Source: Sclerodactyla briareus
Taxonomy: Eukaryota; Echinodermata; Holothuroidea; Dendrochirotida; Sclerodactylidae
Assembly (NCBI GenBank): GCA_026419785.1
Contig: JAODTK010001310.1
Span: 225,987 to 289,986, forward strand
DNA: 64,000 nt
Reading direction: 5' to 3'
The position numbers were made by a program, and so were the translations under genes. Below the pieces are notes generated by a model. It searched no databases, had not been told where the DNA came from, and saw only the letters and a list, made by a program, of their open reading frames with translations. This document shows, piece by piece, positions 1 through 12,380 of the stretch (position 1 is the stretch's first letter; every line of letters begins with the position of its first letter).

Positions 1-79
1 ACAGTCTGCACACAACACAAACATACACACCTACACACGCGCGCACACAACAATGCGTGAATGCATAGATTCCTTTTGC

Positions 80-236
80 CTTCGGCAAGGAATGAAAAGA
101 TATAGTGATCCTTCTCAAGCTCGAATTTCCTGACCGTATACTGGAGCAGCTCCGTCACTTCACTCTTGTTACAGACGGTGATAGACCCATAGACGGCTTC
201 CTCGCCTTCGTCCGGCCAATATTTGGAACACTTTTT
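80..236 (-). pseudogene. Receptor-type PTP domain exon (YWPDEGEE), locus 1
   Basis: Read on the minus strand, this exon follows a good acceptor (tacacatgcag) and encodes KKCSKYWPDEGEEAVYGSIT, then a segment ending YTVRKFELEK. That is the KCxxYWP...YGxIxV...YxVRxFxLE block found in the middle of receptor PTP catalytic domains (cytoplasmic, phosphotyrosine dephosphorylation). It follows the exon at 753-845 in phase 0 with no loss of reading (VENKK/KKCSKYW). The 3' border is odd: no GT donor sits after FELEK where the family usually splices. The only nearby candidate is a GC donor after GCCGAAG, and that end is assumed here. The next exon (WPDHG and the catalytic HCSAGVGRTG loop) would lie beyond the left edge of the window. 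Family assignment is secure; function is doubtful because sister exons carry stops. Confidence 0.8.
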
Positions 237-489
237 CTGCATGTGTACAAATATTCAATAATAATGAAGACTGGTGATAGCTGATAAAAGTCCAGGTGTG
301 CTCGTTGTTTATTTGTTGTTTTTGTTTATTTGTGCTCTATAAAACTATTGCACAATCAGGAACAGAAAAACTACAAAATATACAAAAACCTCACCAACTC
401 TCACCCACCCATACCATCACACCCAGCGCAAAAACTTCAGCAAACTCAAGGGTCGCTGAAGAGCAGGCCAGAAAACATAAAATGAGGAG

Positions 490-660
490 TTCCTTCATTT
501 AAACCTTTAAGTATGAGATAGAAATGTCGATGGATCTGATGCAATCAGGAAGAGCGTTCCAAACACGTCCAACAGCATGGCAAAAAGGTGTCACCAGGCA
601 CCTTCGTTCCACAGAAACTTGGGAGACCTGAACTACAATAATATAACACTGCACGGGGTT
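490..660 (-). mobile_element. 3' end of a decayed LINE reverse-transcriptase ORF
   Basis: The minus-strand translation contains FCHAVGRVWNALPDCIRS followed by a weak L-K-V / KEL stretch. This matches the C-terminal signature of CR1/L2-type LINE ORF2 proteins (F..R.V.xWNxLPxxIRxxxSxxxFKxxLK). No longer ORF remains. It lies inside the presumed intron between PTP exons at 236 and 753. The two strands of such tails are easy to confuse, so strand and class are tentative. Confidence 0.45.
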
Positions 661-752
661 ACCGCATCCTCGCATGGAAAGTTAATGTCAAAATATTCTG
701 AACGAGCTATTTGTTAGTCCATTTTTAGGCCTGGTCTACCTAGATTATATAC

Positions 753-845
753 CTTTTTGTTTTCGACTAGGTTCGCCACTAGATGATCTCGCTAACTCCC
801 CTCCTGCCACACCATCCTCCAAAGCTTCTTCGTACTCTCCACGAC
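753..845 (-). pseudogene. PTP domain exon (LWRMVWQ), with in-frame stop, locus 1
   Basis: This 31-codon minus-strand exon lies between an acceptor after a pyrimidine stretch (tttccctttcaaacgtgacag) and a donor (AAAAAG/gtatat). It reads VVESTKKLWRMVWQEGS, then TAG, then RDHLVANLVENKK. It corresponds to the PTP block GPxxxTVxDFWRMVWQExxxxIVMVTNLVExGK. The stop and the garbled IVMVT stretch show small indels. The upstream exon (1057-1093) ends in phase 1 but this exon reads in phase 0, and the expected G-P residues are missing. The start of the exon therefore also seems damaged. It joins the next exon (80-236) cleanly in phase 0. A decayed copy is the simplest reading; assembly errors are the alternative. 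Confidence 0.75.
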
Positions 846-1056
846 CTGTCACGTTTGAAAGGGAAACATTTAATTGTGTGAATACATAATGGCACATCCT
901 CTCAATGTAACCAGAGGAACAAATCATTTCTTGTTATTGTTATATGAGTAAGCAGCCTCGTGAAAAAAAATCTGAGATATCCCTATTCTGTTTGATACGT
1001 TTGTTTAGGCTGAGAAAGAAAACAGAAAGCTATTCAAATAAAATATTTGATCTTAC

Positions 1057-1093
1057 CTTGCGTTGCAAATATGCTCTCTCGTCCACCATAGCC
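1057..1093 (-). pseudogene. PTP domain micro-exon (GYGGRES..ATQ), locus 1
   Basis: A 37-bp minus-strand exon between acceptor atttcag and donor CAAG/gtaaga encodes GYGGRESIFATQ. This is the segment following YINAxYID in PTP domains (usually GYxxxxxFIATQGP), with the hydrophobic pair swapped (IF instead of FI). Receptor PTPs commonly have a separate very short exon here, which supports the call. The preceding exon carrying NRYxNI and DYINAS was not found. The interval 1130-2230 just upstream in the gene is filled with repeats. Confidence 0.7.
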
Positions 1094-1134
1094 CTGAAAT
1101 GAATCACGAGAACATAATTAGGTCATATCGACAA

Positions 1135-2230
1135 GAAACAGATACAAGGCGATCGCCCCAGGCCGTGTCTCGCCGGATTGCGCGATCAAGTGGTATCCCA
1201 TCGTCCCATGCCAAACAATTAAAGTTCTATTCCATGTGTGGCTTTCGATTTGGTATAGGGGCAATTCAACAGAAATAGGCCTATTAAATCAATGACCAAT
1301 TGCAAAGTCAAAAGGACTGATATTGACCAGTCTACCTATGGGAATATACGTTGTGGAATGTGAATAAAATTTGCCTAATATTATGCAAATTAGACATACT
1401 CAACTTCCATGACCCATTTTCACATTATGAAAAACTCGGACCAATAGTTGATCAACTAATCCCATTTAATGGGAATCCAACCGAATTGAATGAAGCAACT
1501 ATTGACACGAATGACCCCCCAGTGACTCAGTCAATGTTAAAAAAAAAATGGGGACTAACAGGTAGACCATACCATTAAGCTGAAAAAAAAAAACAAAAAA
1601 AAAAACAAAAAAAAAAATCTCAAACAACTAAAAATGGGAATGGTCTATGCGAAAAGGAACACACTGAAGAACTCTAGTCGGATGTTAAAAATGTTGAAAA
1701 TTTCCGGAAATTATGCAAATAAGACATATACTCAATGTCTATGACCCATTTTACAGAACCAACCTCGGGAATCCAACAAGCTTGAACATTTTTGATGACG
1801 CAAATTATTACACATTGAAGGAACCCTAGTGACTGCAGTCAGTTAATATTGGGGACTAAAGGTAGGAAATAAGCATGACGCTTAATGAAAATCGGAAACA
1901 GATTTTGAAATTTACCAAAAAAACAATGAATGACCTCTAGTGACTTCTAGTCTATGTAGAGATGTTGGAGCTAGAGTAAAGTAAGCCATATCCACCTAGT
2001 TTCATAAAGCTCTAACCAATTTTAAGATTTCGCATGAATTATGCAAATTAGACACATTGTATGACCCCAGTGGCCCCGGAATTTTGAAAAATTTTGGATG
2101 AAAGTAGCCATATACACCAAGTAATTCCGTGAAAATCCGACAAAACTTTGAGATTTCGCATAAATTACGCAAATTAGGAACATACTTATATAGCATATTT
2201 ACGACTGAAAATCGAATCAGTTAATATACC
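1135..2230 (+). repeat. Interspersed repeat with diverged ~120 bp tandem units
   Basis: The stretch opens with aaggcgatcgccccaggccg, related to a block at 59535 in the same orientation. It continues with several diverged copies of a unit containing attatgcaaattagacat, 'atgacccatttt' and 'catatccacc'. Two late units are spaced about 122 bp (catatccacc at 1987, catatacacc at 2109). Related units occur near 50.2 and 61.2 kb. ORFs here have no family features. A run of A with a few C interrupts it at 1582-1617. Confidence 0.6.
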
Positions 2231-3239
2231 CCATATCTGTGACAAACCAAATCACCATAGCACAGTTCATCCGTAATATTGCTAACGAGTCTAAAACAAT
2301 AAATTACATAAAATGAGACTAATTACCCCTACCTACCTTACCTACCTAATTAGTGCCCAAAAGCTAATCAGATGGTGTTCACCCAACTCCGAAACCAAAT
2401 ACAAAATTTCATGGATCGTCGGAGAAATCATACTAACGACAAACACTACACACACACACCACCACACTTTTCTGACCGTAATCAAAAATACTAGGCACAT
2501 GCCCGATTTTGTATCACTTTAAAACTGATTCACTTGAATTTTGTGCTAACCAAACAATAATAGCGTTGGAAATTGTCCACTAATTACAGGTGCGGAGCCC
2601 AGTTGGGAATATCTGGACCCGACTAGGGCGAAGTGGAAGGATTACGCATGCTTCATAGTATACCGAGTTCTCGAATTTTAAATTGATAGCCATAAGTGCA
2701 TAATGTTCCAAGTGTTTCGCGCGGAAGTCGTTTTTTTCCAGGCGTGGTAAATATGCGATGTAATGCTTCGATCATTTTGTTCACTCCATTAATTTCAGAA
2801 GCCCCCACCCACCAAATTTTTTTATGAGATGAAAAATTAGGGTGAAAAAATTGTGGAAAATTTGGGAAGGAAAAAAGGCAAAGTGAAAAAATATGATGAA
2901 TTTGTTGCAGACTATTTCGATAAGATGCCGAAAACATGCAAGTTTTTTCGCGCCCTTCGCGCGCGCTGGTAGATTCCGATGACTGACTGGTAAACTTCGG
3001 GTAAAAAATTTTCTGCCCCCAAATAGAATGGTCCCGTACTGCTATGGCTTTTCCCCATCGATCCCACCAGATACCGCTCGGTAGAACCCTGGATCCCACG
3101 GAAAAAAGCTTTACAGTGGAAAAGGTTAATTACAAAAAATACCACCGGTGATATCGGTAAATCCTCTTAGTATGCACAATGACAATTTTTGTTTGTATTT
3201 CACCGAATCACACTGTAGATGGGTGCTATTGAGCCTGAT
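2231..3239. other. Unassigned intergenic or intronic DNA
   Basis: No recognisable element. A minus-strand ORF of 148 codons (2653-3099) is the longest frame; its C-terminal part (ALHRIFTTPGKKRLPRE) reads like protein. No family, start context or splice structure was recognised, so no gene is called. Confidence 0.3.
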
Positions 3240-3400
3240 AAGTGCCGTTTCCGTCGTCTGGAGGGTAGGAAAATTTGAAAAATTTTCGTGTTACGCTCGC
3301 CGCCAACCGATGGTGGCGCTCTGCGTAGAGGGTAAGTTGCATACGATGTGTCCCCCCACTTTTCAAAACGGTTCCGACGCCCTGGACCACACACACGACA
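3240..3400 (+). repeat. Repeat A, copy 1
   Basis: Contains gtgccgtttcc, a linker with tggagggt..gaaaattt, the core cgccaaccgatggtggcgct, and a downstream block gtccccccacttttc. The same ordered blocks recur at 30575 and 42313. ORFs on both strands here are different frames of the repeat. The class is unknown; it has no visible terminal repeats. Confidence 0.65.
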
Positions 3401-5125
3401 AAGTGATCGCTAAGCTTCTTGCTTGTCAGGCGAGACAAAAAAGCAATAAATAGGAGATGACGCCAACAAATAGACTGTATCGAAAATAATGAAACAAATT
3501 CTCCATTCCACAGGGACTTATTTTTGCGATGGTGGTTAACAGTATGGTTCCAGCCGGCGTGCGGCGGATAGAGGATCGCTCTGTTAGATGGCAAGGACGC
3601 GGGCACTGGGACGCCCTATATGTCTGCCAACGCGATGTCATTGTCCTCTAGTGTTGGATTGTCACCATTTGTGAAGGTGTAGACATTTTTACAAACACAG
3701 CCCACACATAAACACACAACACATGTACAATACAAACATAGCACTATACGACTCCGGAACCCAGAGTAAGGACAACATTTTACCGTTATAAATGACGCAT
3801 TGGGGATGTAATGGTCGCCTTCATTCAACATTCACCAAGAATGGTCATCTGGAAAGGAAAAGGAAAAAGCTATCCTAGATTGATTTGGAACAATTCAAGC
3901 AAAGAGCTCAGAAACATCAATTGCGATAACAGATGCACAACGAAAAAGCAACTTTTAAGCTTGCAAACTTGTTTTTCGTTTTCTCCCGTGTCTGACTCCA
4001 GGGGCGAGGGGTTGCTTCCTAAGCTTACAAGGCCATATAATTGACTTGACTTTGAACTTTTGGTACTTTGGCCAGAGAGTTAAAATTCCACAAGATGGGC
4101 AACGGGGTCCACACTGGGCCTTGCGACCTGAATCCCTGGGCACCCGGGAGGCTACCATTGGACCACTATTATGACTGAGCATCAGCACTGCTGAAACAAA
4201 TTTGTAGATTTTGCGCGTTATTCCATACAATGGGCCATCAAGCCGACAATGTGGCAATTGTCCAAACTTCCCGAACACCCCTAATAGCCCTCTATCCAAG
4301 GATAATGAAGTGTAACTTTGAAGAAAATCAATGAAGCTTGTGGGAGGAAATTCATTTCAAGTAACATTGGGGAACCTTCATAGATAATGGCACAGAAATT
4401 ACTGTGAAGGGTCCATGGGCGCCTTTGCATCCTTTCCCCGTGATGTCATGTGATAGTCGAATTCTCAGGAGCAATGGAAAGATTTGACCTGGGCCAAGAC
4501 TGCAAAATCAGGGGTTTGTTGAGATGCGCTATGTCCTCTTTCCACATGTGCCTAGGTTAAAACTTTAAAGCAAATATGTGACACGGACAGAGACAATGAC
4601 CCTAAGCAAAAGCACTAAATGTGATTGTAACGCAAAACTGCCCTTTCTCCCCACGTCTGCCCAAAATTTACCTCTTGATAACCTTGAAGCGAGATTCCTT
4701 AAGTGCTGATATGCTATTCACTCGAATACGGACCAACTAACAGCCATTAAACCTAATTGGGAGATAGAAGAGAAATCATGCCATTCTGTGACCTCTAAAC
4801 AAAAATGGCAAAAGAAAACATATGGTCGAAATAGTAACTGACTATATTCCCAAAAAAAACAAACCAGTCCAACTGTTTGATGAAAGAATATTTGCCGATC
4901 GGGCCCTAAAAACTGTTCATCTTTTGGTCAGAATGACGGAGGGGTTTGTAAACACCTCATTTCGAAGAAAAAAAAAACTGATCAATAGGTATAAACGACG
5001 TATGAGTTTTATATAACTGCACGGTATACAAAATGTTGTAACGAAACATACTATAAGTTTGTTCAATCCTAGCTGTACTTGCATACTAAGTAACACGAAA
5101 TGAAACACAAGTACTCGATACTTAC
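3401..5125. other. Unassigned DNA
   Basis: No gene or repeat recognised. Contains minor low-complexity tracts (CACA words near 3700). ORFs at 3616-4299 have no supporting motifs. Confidence 0.3.
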
Positions 5126-5217
5126 ATGGCAAAATGTTCTGAACCGTTTTTTTTCGGTTTTATTAGCGTCGATCTGTGAATGGGTCGACACATAGCCATT
5201 ACTCTGGCCGCAAGTGC
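5126..5217 (-). CDS. Candidate exon, unassigned (within PTP locus 1)
   Basis: This minus-strand segment has a strong acceptor (tatatagttctcctag) and a consensus donor (CAT/gtaagt). It encodes an open 30-residue stretch including NGYVSTHSQIDANKTEKKRF. It lies between the juxtamembrane exon and the GYGGRES exon of locus 1, where a DYINAS-type exon would be expected. The sequence does not convincingly match that block, although SQIDAN is faintly similar. It may be a diverged exon or a chance frame. Confidence 0.35.
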
Positions 5218-5673
5218 CTAGGAGAACTATATAAATAAATGAACATAAAGTACAGGCACAAAAGCATTGATTATACAAAACTGGACAGTAGCGGAACTCC
5301 CTGATGAAGAATTGTGCTTCATTTATACACTGCTGTCAAAATAACGATGGAGCGAATCTACTAATATCCGCTACAGTATATGACTTCTAGAAACGTTCTC
5401 GCTATGATTTCCTCTCTAGAACTATTGTGAGATTTTATCATTTAGTTTTGGCGTTCCAAATGAACAAAAGGAGGGTCACATTTCCAAATATTATGCTCCA
5501 TTTGGTCTGAGATTAGATATACTCATCGACATGAAAGGGATTTAGTTGTGCCATCTATTGTACCATTCAATCCTTTTGCCGAACCATCGACGTTTTACCT
5601 TGTGGAGGCCGAGCCCTCCAAAGTTCGTTGTATCCTATAGCAAGATGTGAATCCAACAAATAAATTCTCATAC

Positions 5674-5744
5674 CTCATCGACCTCATTCGGGGTATACAG
5701 TTTATTACAAACAGACAGCTGCATTTGACGGAATCGGGAACTTA
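5674..5744 (-). pseudogene. Candidate PTP exon after the EEFE motif, locus 1
   Basis: Acceptor ttaatctatag and donor GATGAG/gtatga bound 71 bp on the minus strand. One frame reads KFPIPSNAAVCL then stop, resembling the EFExxP..xAxV region that follows the juxtamembrane helix in PTPs. Another frame is fully open and ends NKLYTPNEVDE. Neither matches the phase of the upstream exon, which would read a stop immediately. Placement next to 5775-5903 supports the link; the lesions fit a decayed gene. Confidence 0.35.
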
Positions 5745-5774
5745 CTATAGATTAAAAAAAAATAATCACCATAC

Positions 5775-5903
5775 CTCGAATTCCTCCTAGTAGCCATCGT
5801 CAGTACTGGCGAGCTTTTTGACGGCACTAGCGAGCTTGCCTTTAGGGATGGGCATCGTTCCTCTGACTCGCTTCCGGTGGTTGTTCTGGAGGTTTTCCGA
5901 CCT
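5775..5903 (-). pseudogene. Receptor PTP juxtamembrane exon with in-frame stop, locus 1
   Basis: The minus-strand exon lies between acceptor tcatttcccag and donor TTCGAG/gtatgg and has 43 codons. It reads a basic juxtamembrane stretch (NNHRKRVRG), then PIPKGKLASAVKKLASTDDG, then Y-stop-EEFE. The pattern PIPxxxLxxxVxxLxxxDDGYxxEFE is the wedge-like helix region directly before the first catalytic domain of receptor PTPs. The TAG (complement of 5787-5789) falls inside the otherwise conserved YxEEFE. The transmembrane exon should lie at higher coordinates but was not identified. Confidence 0.7.
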
Positions 5904-8339
5904 CTGGGAAATGAAATCCGGACGCTTTTTACTTCAGATTAAAATACATGGAGGCTTTCAAGGCCTCTTAAGTGTCAGTCATACAAGGACAGGCGCGAAT
6001 AAGCGTATGGGGAAGAGATGATCTAATGGCACACGTCACCGGCGATCATGTGGGAGGGGGAGGGTGTTGTTTGTAATTATTCTGAGGGTGCCTTATTCCC
6101 AAAGGGTCTCTATTTCCTGATTCAGACGATATGAAATATGAAGATCGAGATACCGCAGGGCAGAGCGATCGCTTCTCAAGCGTTGCTATTCCGAGTTACA
6201 ATCAGGGGACCCTATGCCCGAAGGAAGACCTATAATTACAGTGATACCCAATACTCATTGCTAGCGCCTTGACACTAGTCAATTCATTACAGCGACCTAT
6301 CGGAATGGCGACCCTCTATAATAACTGCCCTAACGCGAACACAGTATACTCATACTGAAAATGTAAACAGTGCTCCTTAATAGATCGACGTACGTCGTAA
6401 TGCTCTATATAATTTCACAAGTTTTCGAAACGTAGCAGGCTGATAAGTTGTCAAAATGACCAGTCTCCAAATCAAGATCAGTTTGTCAAGTTTATTTCCA
6501 CATCATTATACAAGTATACGCATGTTCATACATAATTTTACATAGTGAATTAACTGAAAAAAACGATATTATTTCTAAAACAATACAAAACAATAAAATA
6601 AAATACAATGCATGCAAACAATGCCAATACCATGTATAACCAACATTCCATACGCCGCTTGAGGTGGAGGGACCAGAAATGATCAAGAAATGATTTTCAA
6701 GCATGGTCCCTGCATGAAAGACTTTTTCTTAGTGATTATATAATTTGTTCGGATTAAAGGAAAGAGAGAGAGATGGAATTGGTGGGGGGGGGGGGGGGGG
6801 AGATTGGAAGCTTAAGAACAAGGGGATTTAGGCTTACATGCGGTCGTATGCTTTTATTTGGTAGTGAAGAGGTGGGGGTTATAACCTTAGGGAAAAAAAG
6901 CAGAAGGGTACAAAGGGGTACCAAGAAGAAACGAAGAAAGCTAGAGGAAGCAATTACCTATAGAATCAGGATGTTACTAACGCGAGGCTTGAAGGTGTAA
7001 TGCCATTTGCGATGGAGCGGAGGCAACTTTAAACAGGTCTTTTATTTTAAACGAATTTAAACTTCTTAATCTTATTTATGGAATTCCATGAATATTGAAT
7101 TACCCGCTCCCCGTTTTATTTTATATTCCGGACCGTTCTTGAATACGCGGGGTTGTCAACGTATTCTTTTCAGCGTATGAAATTAGGAACGAAGAATTAG
7201 TACAATAAAATGGGGATGTTATACGCCCGTTACCTCCATCGAAAAGTTGTATAGACGAGTTCTCAGCTGTGTTTATATGAACACCAGAACAATGTAGCTT
7301 CCCAGAGAATCCTGTTCACTTAAACAAAAAAACTTCATGTTGGTGCAGGTTTAATTATTATTTGGTTAAATCAACTGATTCCAAAGACCAATCAGTGAAT
7401 AATGATAGAGCTCCCGAAACGCTACAGTGTTACTTTTTTTCATTTGTTTTTGAATATTGATAGTTTATTCACACAGGATTCTTTCTTGATGTTGAACTAC
7501 GCAAAATCGCAGTGATGCGTGGTTAACACTTTTGCTGCGTGATCAGAATTTTTCAGTCGTTACTGGGGGGGGGGCTATCGGGGCGGCTATATGGGTTATT
7601 GGGTGTGCGAATAAATCTTATCAAACCTTACCCTCTTCAGTCTTATTGTTCGGCAAATTCTGCGGAGAGATCAAATTGGAACAACCGTAAATTGATTGGT
7701 CTACTGAGTGATAGAAGTGATAATGTAACTGTGTGTAAGTGGGTAACTTAAACGGCAACGTTTTTAACGGAGTGATCATCAATTAAGGTAAAAATGCAGA
7801 CGCTAAATCTCATCTAAAACCATGTAAACCCTGGGGTGATTGAAGTTGATCAGAATTGCTATATGGATACCGTACTTGAAATGTATTATACCATCAGCTA
7901 GGCACGGGCCTAATTGATATCATTTTCAGGCTTAAATGTGATTAATAGTGCTTATATCAGTTACTAATGGTTTTGAAATACATATAATTGATAAATTTGA
8001 ATATTTTGTTTGCACGTCTGAATTAGCGCCCCAGACACGTTGCACAATAGTCGATCACTACCTGAAACGGGAATAATAGACGTTAAACTCCTAAGAACAC
8101 AGAGCCGATTCAACTTAATCTGCAGGAAGTGGGTACTTTTATCTATGTACTCACCCTGAGTACGAATTCGGACTCGCGCGCGCACACACACACTCGCGCA
8201 GATATGTGATCGTTTTAGTAACCGTACTTCAGCTAGCTATTAACTATAAAAAAATAAAAAAACCAAAAACAGAATAGGCCAAGCCTATATTGTAACCGCT
8301 TTGGGGCAGTCTGCCGCGTGTAAAGCTTAACGAAGCATC
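5904..8339. other. Unassigned DNA with poly-G
   Basis: No coding feature recognised. Holds a G17 tract at 6784-6800, a G-run at 7565-7573, and a CG/CA run at about 8174-8190. An acceptor-like cccgtttcag at about 8064 (minus) opens a short frame (SDRLLCNVSGALIQT), too weak to call. Confidence 0.3.
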
Positions 8340-8475
8340 CAAGGTTATATTATTATTAATATTAGATATATTATATTATATTATATATATTATATTATAT
8401 TATATTATATTATATATATTATATTATATATATTATATTATATTATTATTATATTATATTATATATATTATATTC
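8340..8475. repeat. AT-rich microsatellite (TATTA/TATATTA)n
   Basis: About 135 bp composed of imperfect TATTA, TATAT and TATATTA words with no G or C apart from one or two positions near the left end. Confidence 0.9.
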
Positions 8476-11400
8476 ATGATCCATGGATGTAATTTATGAT
8501 CGGAATATTCGTAGACAATATGAGAACTTGTCTGTCAGACAGAGTGCATGACGGCAATTTATATTGGGGCGATCACAGTGTGGATTTAGAGATATCTGAG
8601 GCAAAAGCAATAATGATTGATATGGACAGACTATGGCATGGAAAAGGAATGTAGAATAAAGGCGCAGTCAAACTGTACTGGAAAATTGCTGAAACTCGTT
8701 GATGATAGGCATGGTCTTCTTATATATTCGTTTGATCGTTTGCAATTACTTAATGTTTATAAATTCGATTTTACATTACATTACCTATCATGAACAATAA
8801 TAATATTTTGTTTTGTGATAGAAGTCATTTCAGAGTTGAGAGCCCCTGTGACAGGCGACCTCAACAATTTTCAAGGAAATCTTGTGAATATCACAGCCGT
8901 CCTGGACGTCATTTAAATGAGGCTCCCGTTATACAATTGTTGAGCGGGTACTTGGAACGACTTTTCGTTTGGTGAAGTGAAAGCACATCTGAAAGATTGG
9001 TAGAATTTATCCGATTTTGGGGTCGATGTTTAGGTCAAAATTTCGGTCCAAAACTATTTGGCTCCTCTGGACCCCATTTCTCGGTCAATTTTACCCATAT
9101 ACTTTCAGAGTGTAAAACAGTGTTCTATCGTTCTGCTGGTATTACACATTAGATGTACTTGGTGCAACGATACCTATTGTGACATACTGGGTATGCCTAT
9201 ATTACGATTACCTAATGTTATGAATGTCTCATTCCACATATATATACCAACACAGAATAAATCGGTCTGGATATAAGATGTCCTATACTCCGACAACCCT
9301 ATATTCGGTCACCCCTATGTTCGAACACATCTTGTTTCGATTAATTTATGTTCAGACAAGTCTCACGAAATGAATCAAGTTATCGTGCACTCTGAATTAG
9401 GTGATACTACGAAGCAAACAAGGCATTGGCGTCGGCTACCATGACAAAATTCACAGATGGAATTAAAACAAAACTGCATGGGTTCTACGATGTACACACA
9501 ACAGGGCGCCTCCTCACTTTAGTTTGTGGTCGCATGCATGACAGCACTCCCAACAGAGCACTCGTTACATAATACGCGGTTTCAGCACCACTCAACATAA
9601 TGGCATCCATGTGCGCACCTGCCCAAGTGCGCACGTGCTATAATTTACGTGTACGGGACTTGGACAGGCGCGAGGAGGGGGGGGGGGGGGTGAGACTTGG
9701 TTTACAGCGTTCACGGACATACTCGGTGCGCACACAAGGATATCGAGCAAAAACATGATATATCAGGCCTTCTCTGGAAGGTAAGCGGTGTCGGCAGTGC
9801 GATGTGTGTGAGTCAATGAGAACATACACTGAACAGTACAGCGAATTACTCTTAGGAAATGTGTATTAGGTCTGCCGTATCTTTTTTATAGTTTGTTTTA
9901 CGTCGATGCATAGTTCGAAGTCCACCTGAGCCCTGTAGTCAAATACCCATATGCTTTCATTTTAAATATTTGAAGTTGGATAGAGGGAACGCACTGGTTT
10001 CGGCTGACTATCCAATCACCATGCTGTCCTTCCATGATGAGGCGGTACGAAAGTTTCTCGGAATACCGATACAACATGCCGTTAAATTAGCGGTCAGAGG
10101 GCGGCATTGATTTGCCACAGTTGCCGTTAGGCCTATACCATGAAAGTATAGTACAATGCGAAAATGAATCATTTATTTCCGAACATTACGGTATCGGTGC
10201 AAATCTAACAATTTAGGCTACTGGTATCTTCAAACAGTCGTTAGGCTTCGAATCTACTTCCGCCCAGACCATAGGGACACGTGACATGGGGGCTGAGGAA
10301 CGCTTGCAGCTAGTGACTTAATTTGAATTGCATGGAGCATCGATTCGACGATATTTAGCACACCTATAGTTGATGAGCATGACAGCCATTTTAAAAAAAG
10401 AGAGCAATATACGAAACAACTCCTATTTATAATCATCACCTATAATGTTCTAGGAGAGGGGTGGGTGAAATCTGCCGTTGCTTAAGTATTTGCAATGTTT
10501 GCGTTTGCTGTTTTCTGCAGATGGTCGAACAGAATTTACTGACCTCATACGTATGGTAGCCTCGAGTTTGCTAGCAAAATAAGATAAAAACTTGATATTA
10601 GACCCATCACACACATAGAGGAAGGTAGGAGAAGTACCTAGCAGAGGTTTTCGGGGAATTATTCCACGATACCATACAGTAGTATATACACTACTATAAC
10701 TCACCCACGTGCAAAAAAAAACAAAAAAAACATAAACTAAAGTTTCCGACACAGTGCACGTGAAGGAAGTTAATTTCTGTAGAATATACAGTTGTAAAAG
10801 TTAGTATTTATAATAATTTATAATAGCAGTAATATACATTCATAGCGTGAAGTGCGCAAAAGTGAGCGAATCATGGAGACAATTCTTGATTTTTATTCCC
10901 CTGGACCCACACAGAAACCCTTTCAGTTTGTATAATTTCAAAATGCATTGAGTCGACATGTAGGGCTTACTGTATCGCGGTCACATTATTTCCTCTTCGA
11001 TTACAATTGGTTTCATTTAGTTAATGAATTAGCTGATGTGGGAGCGTCTTTTATATTTATGCAGGGCATGTTTTTGCAGTTTTGGGTGGAAATGGCGGGA
11101 TGATTAGATCGTATACCCAACACAAAACGGTTTATGCATGCAGGTTATGCCTTTTTATTTTTGGTTGATTTTTCTTATTGCCAAAGATCATCTGTTTCAT
11201 TGGGTGATCAGTATCAGTGTTTTAAAATACTCTCTAAGAATCCAAGACTTCAAACTGTTCACTACTTTCAAAGACTGGAGTGATTATGATCTGAAAGAAT
11301 GAAAAGCAACTCCAAGGGATGAACACCACTTCGAGATGGAAAAGTTCCACTCGGTGAGGATTGTCTCCAGGAATCATTTTTTAACAGAGTTAAGCCTAGA

Positions 11401-12057
11401 GCCAATCCTCGCCAGGGTTCTTGTGCGGCGCCAGGATTCCCTGACGAGGGGGCCAGAGTTACCCGACGAAAGTTCAGCAATATTGTTCGCCATAGTGCAC
11501 CTCTCCCCACCCTATACACCAAAACCTTTCATTTTTCAGGTTTTCATTTTCCTCTCTTCTTTTTTTCTCGAATTCACTCGAATTTCCTCTTCCGCTCCCG
11601 CGATACCCTCTCGATTCTTTCCCCCGCTGGCGCCGCCTCTGATCCTCGCTGAGTGAAATTTTATCTTTTGGAGGTGGAATATCCACATCACCCTTGGGAG
11701 GAATTGACTCCCAGTCTGTTCGAGTGAATTTTTCGGGTCAGTGCGCACTGTCACGGAGAATTCTGTGGTTGGCCTGAACTAACCATCTGCCCTGATTCCC
11801 CCATGTCCCAAACAAAAAGAATATAAATTGGTATAATCGATACCATAGCCCAATTAACACAATACTGCGACGAAGCAATGCACATCAGCGGTTTTTTTTT
11901 TCTACTCCAGTCTTTCAGAGAGTGAAAAATCGGTCTTACCTTTTCAGAGAGTTTTTCACAGATACGGAATACCAGTGTTCTGTATTATATATAATATTTA
12001 ATGGGAAGTGAATTCCCTGCTGAAGAGGTACGGAAGGTAATCGCGGGGATTACTCAC
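8476..12057. other. Unassigned DNA
   Basis: No gene or dated repeat recognised. Contains a G-run at 9677-9690 and a lone tttcagagtgtaaa at 9103-9116 resembling the terminus of the 12940 element. ORFs at 11268-11754 on both strands are pyrimidine-rich frames without motifs. Confidence 0.3.
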
Positions 12058-12101
12058 CTGGTATGTAAGGCAACGACTGGTGTTCTCACACGCGCAGAAA
12101 C
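12058..12101 (-). CDS. Candidate cysteine-rich exon
   Basis: A 44-bp minus-strand segment with acceptor aatctcttctctatag and an exact consensus donor (CAG/gtgagt). It encodes FCACENTSRCLTYQ, three cysteines in 14 residues, as in EGF-like or other extracellular cysteine-rich modules. It lies on the same strand as, and 5' of, the locus 1 PTP exons, so it could be part of the ectodomain. It is too short for a family call. Confidence 0.4.
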
Positions 12102-12380
12102 CTATAGAGAAGAGATTAATTATAATAACTGTGGAATTTCAAGTGAAAATGAGAAAGGTTGAAACTTTATCATTAGGGTAACACGATAGAACCACTGGTG
12201 ACATATACTCCTGTTCGGTGTGCATGGCTCTACGGTATCCCGAGGTATAAATTCCCGACTAATTGACGAATGAAATGACACCACTGCGATGCGAGGGCGA
12301 TCACATCTGTTGGAAGCATGGTCAGATGGTTCTAATTGAGATATTTGCACGAGCTAGGCCCTGATCACCTTCCCAGGTTT

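Noticed and set aside
2653..3099. 148-codon minus ORF
   Set aside because: Only the C-terminal part looks protein-like; no family match by eye.
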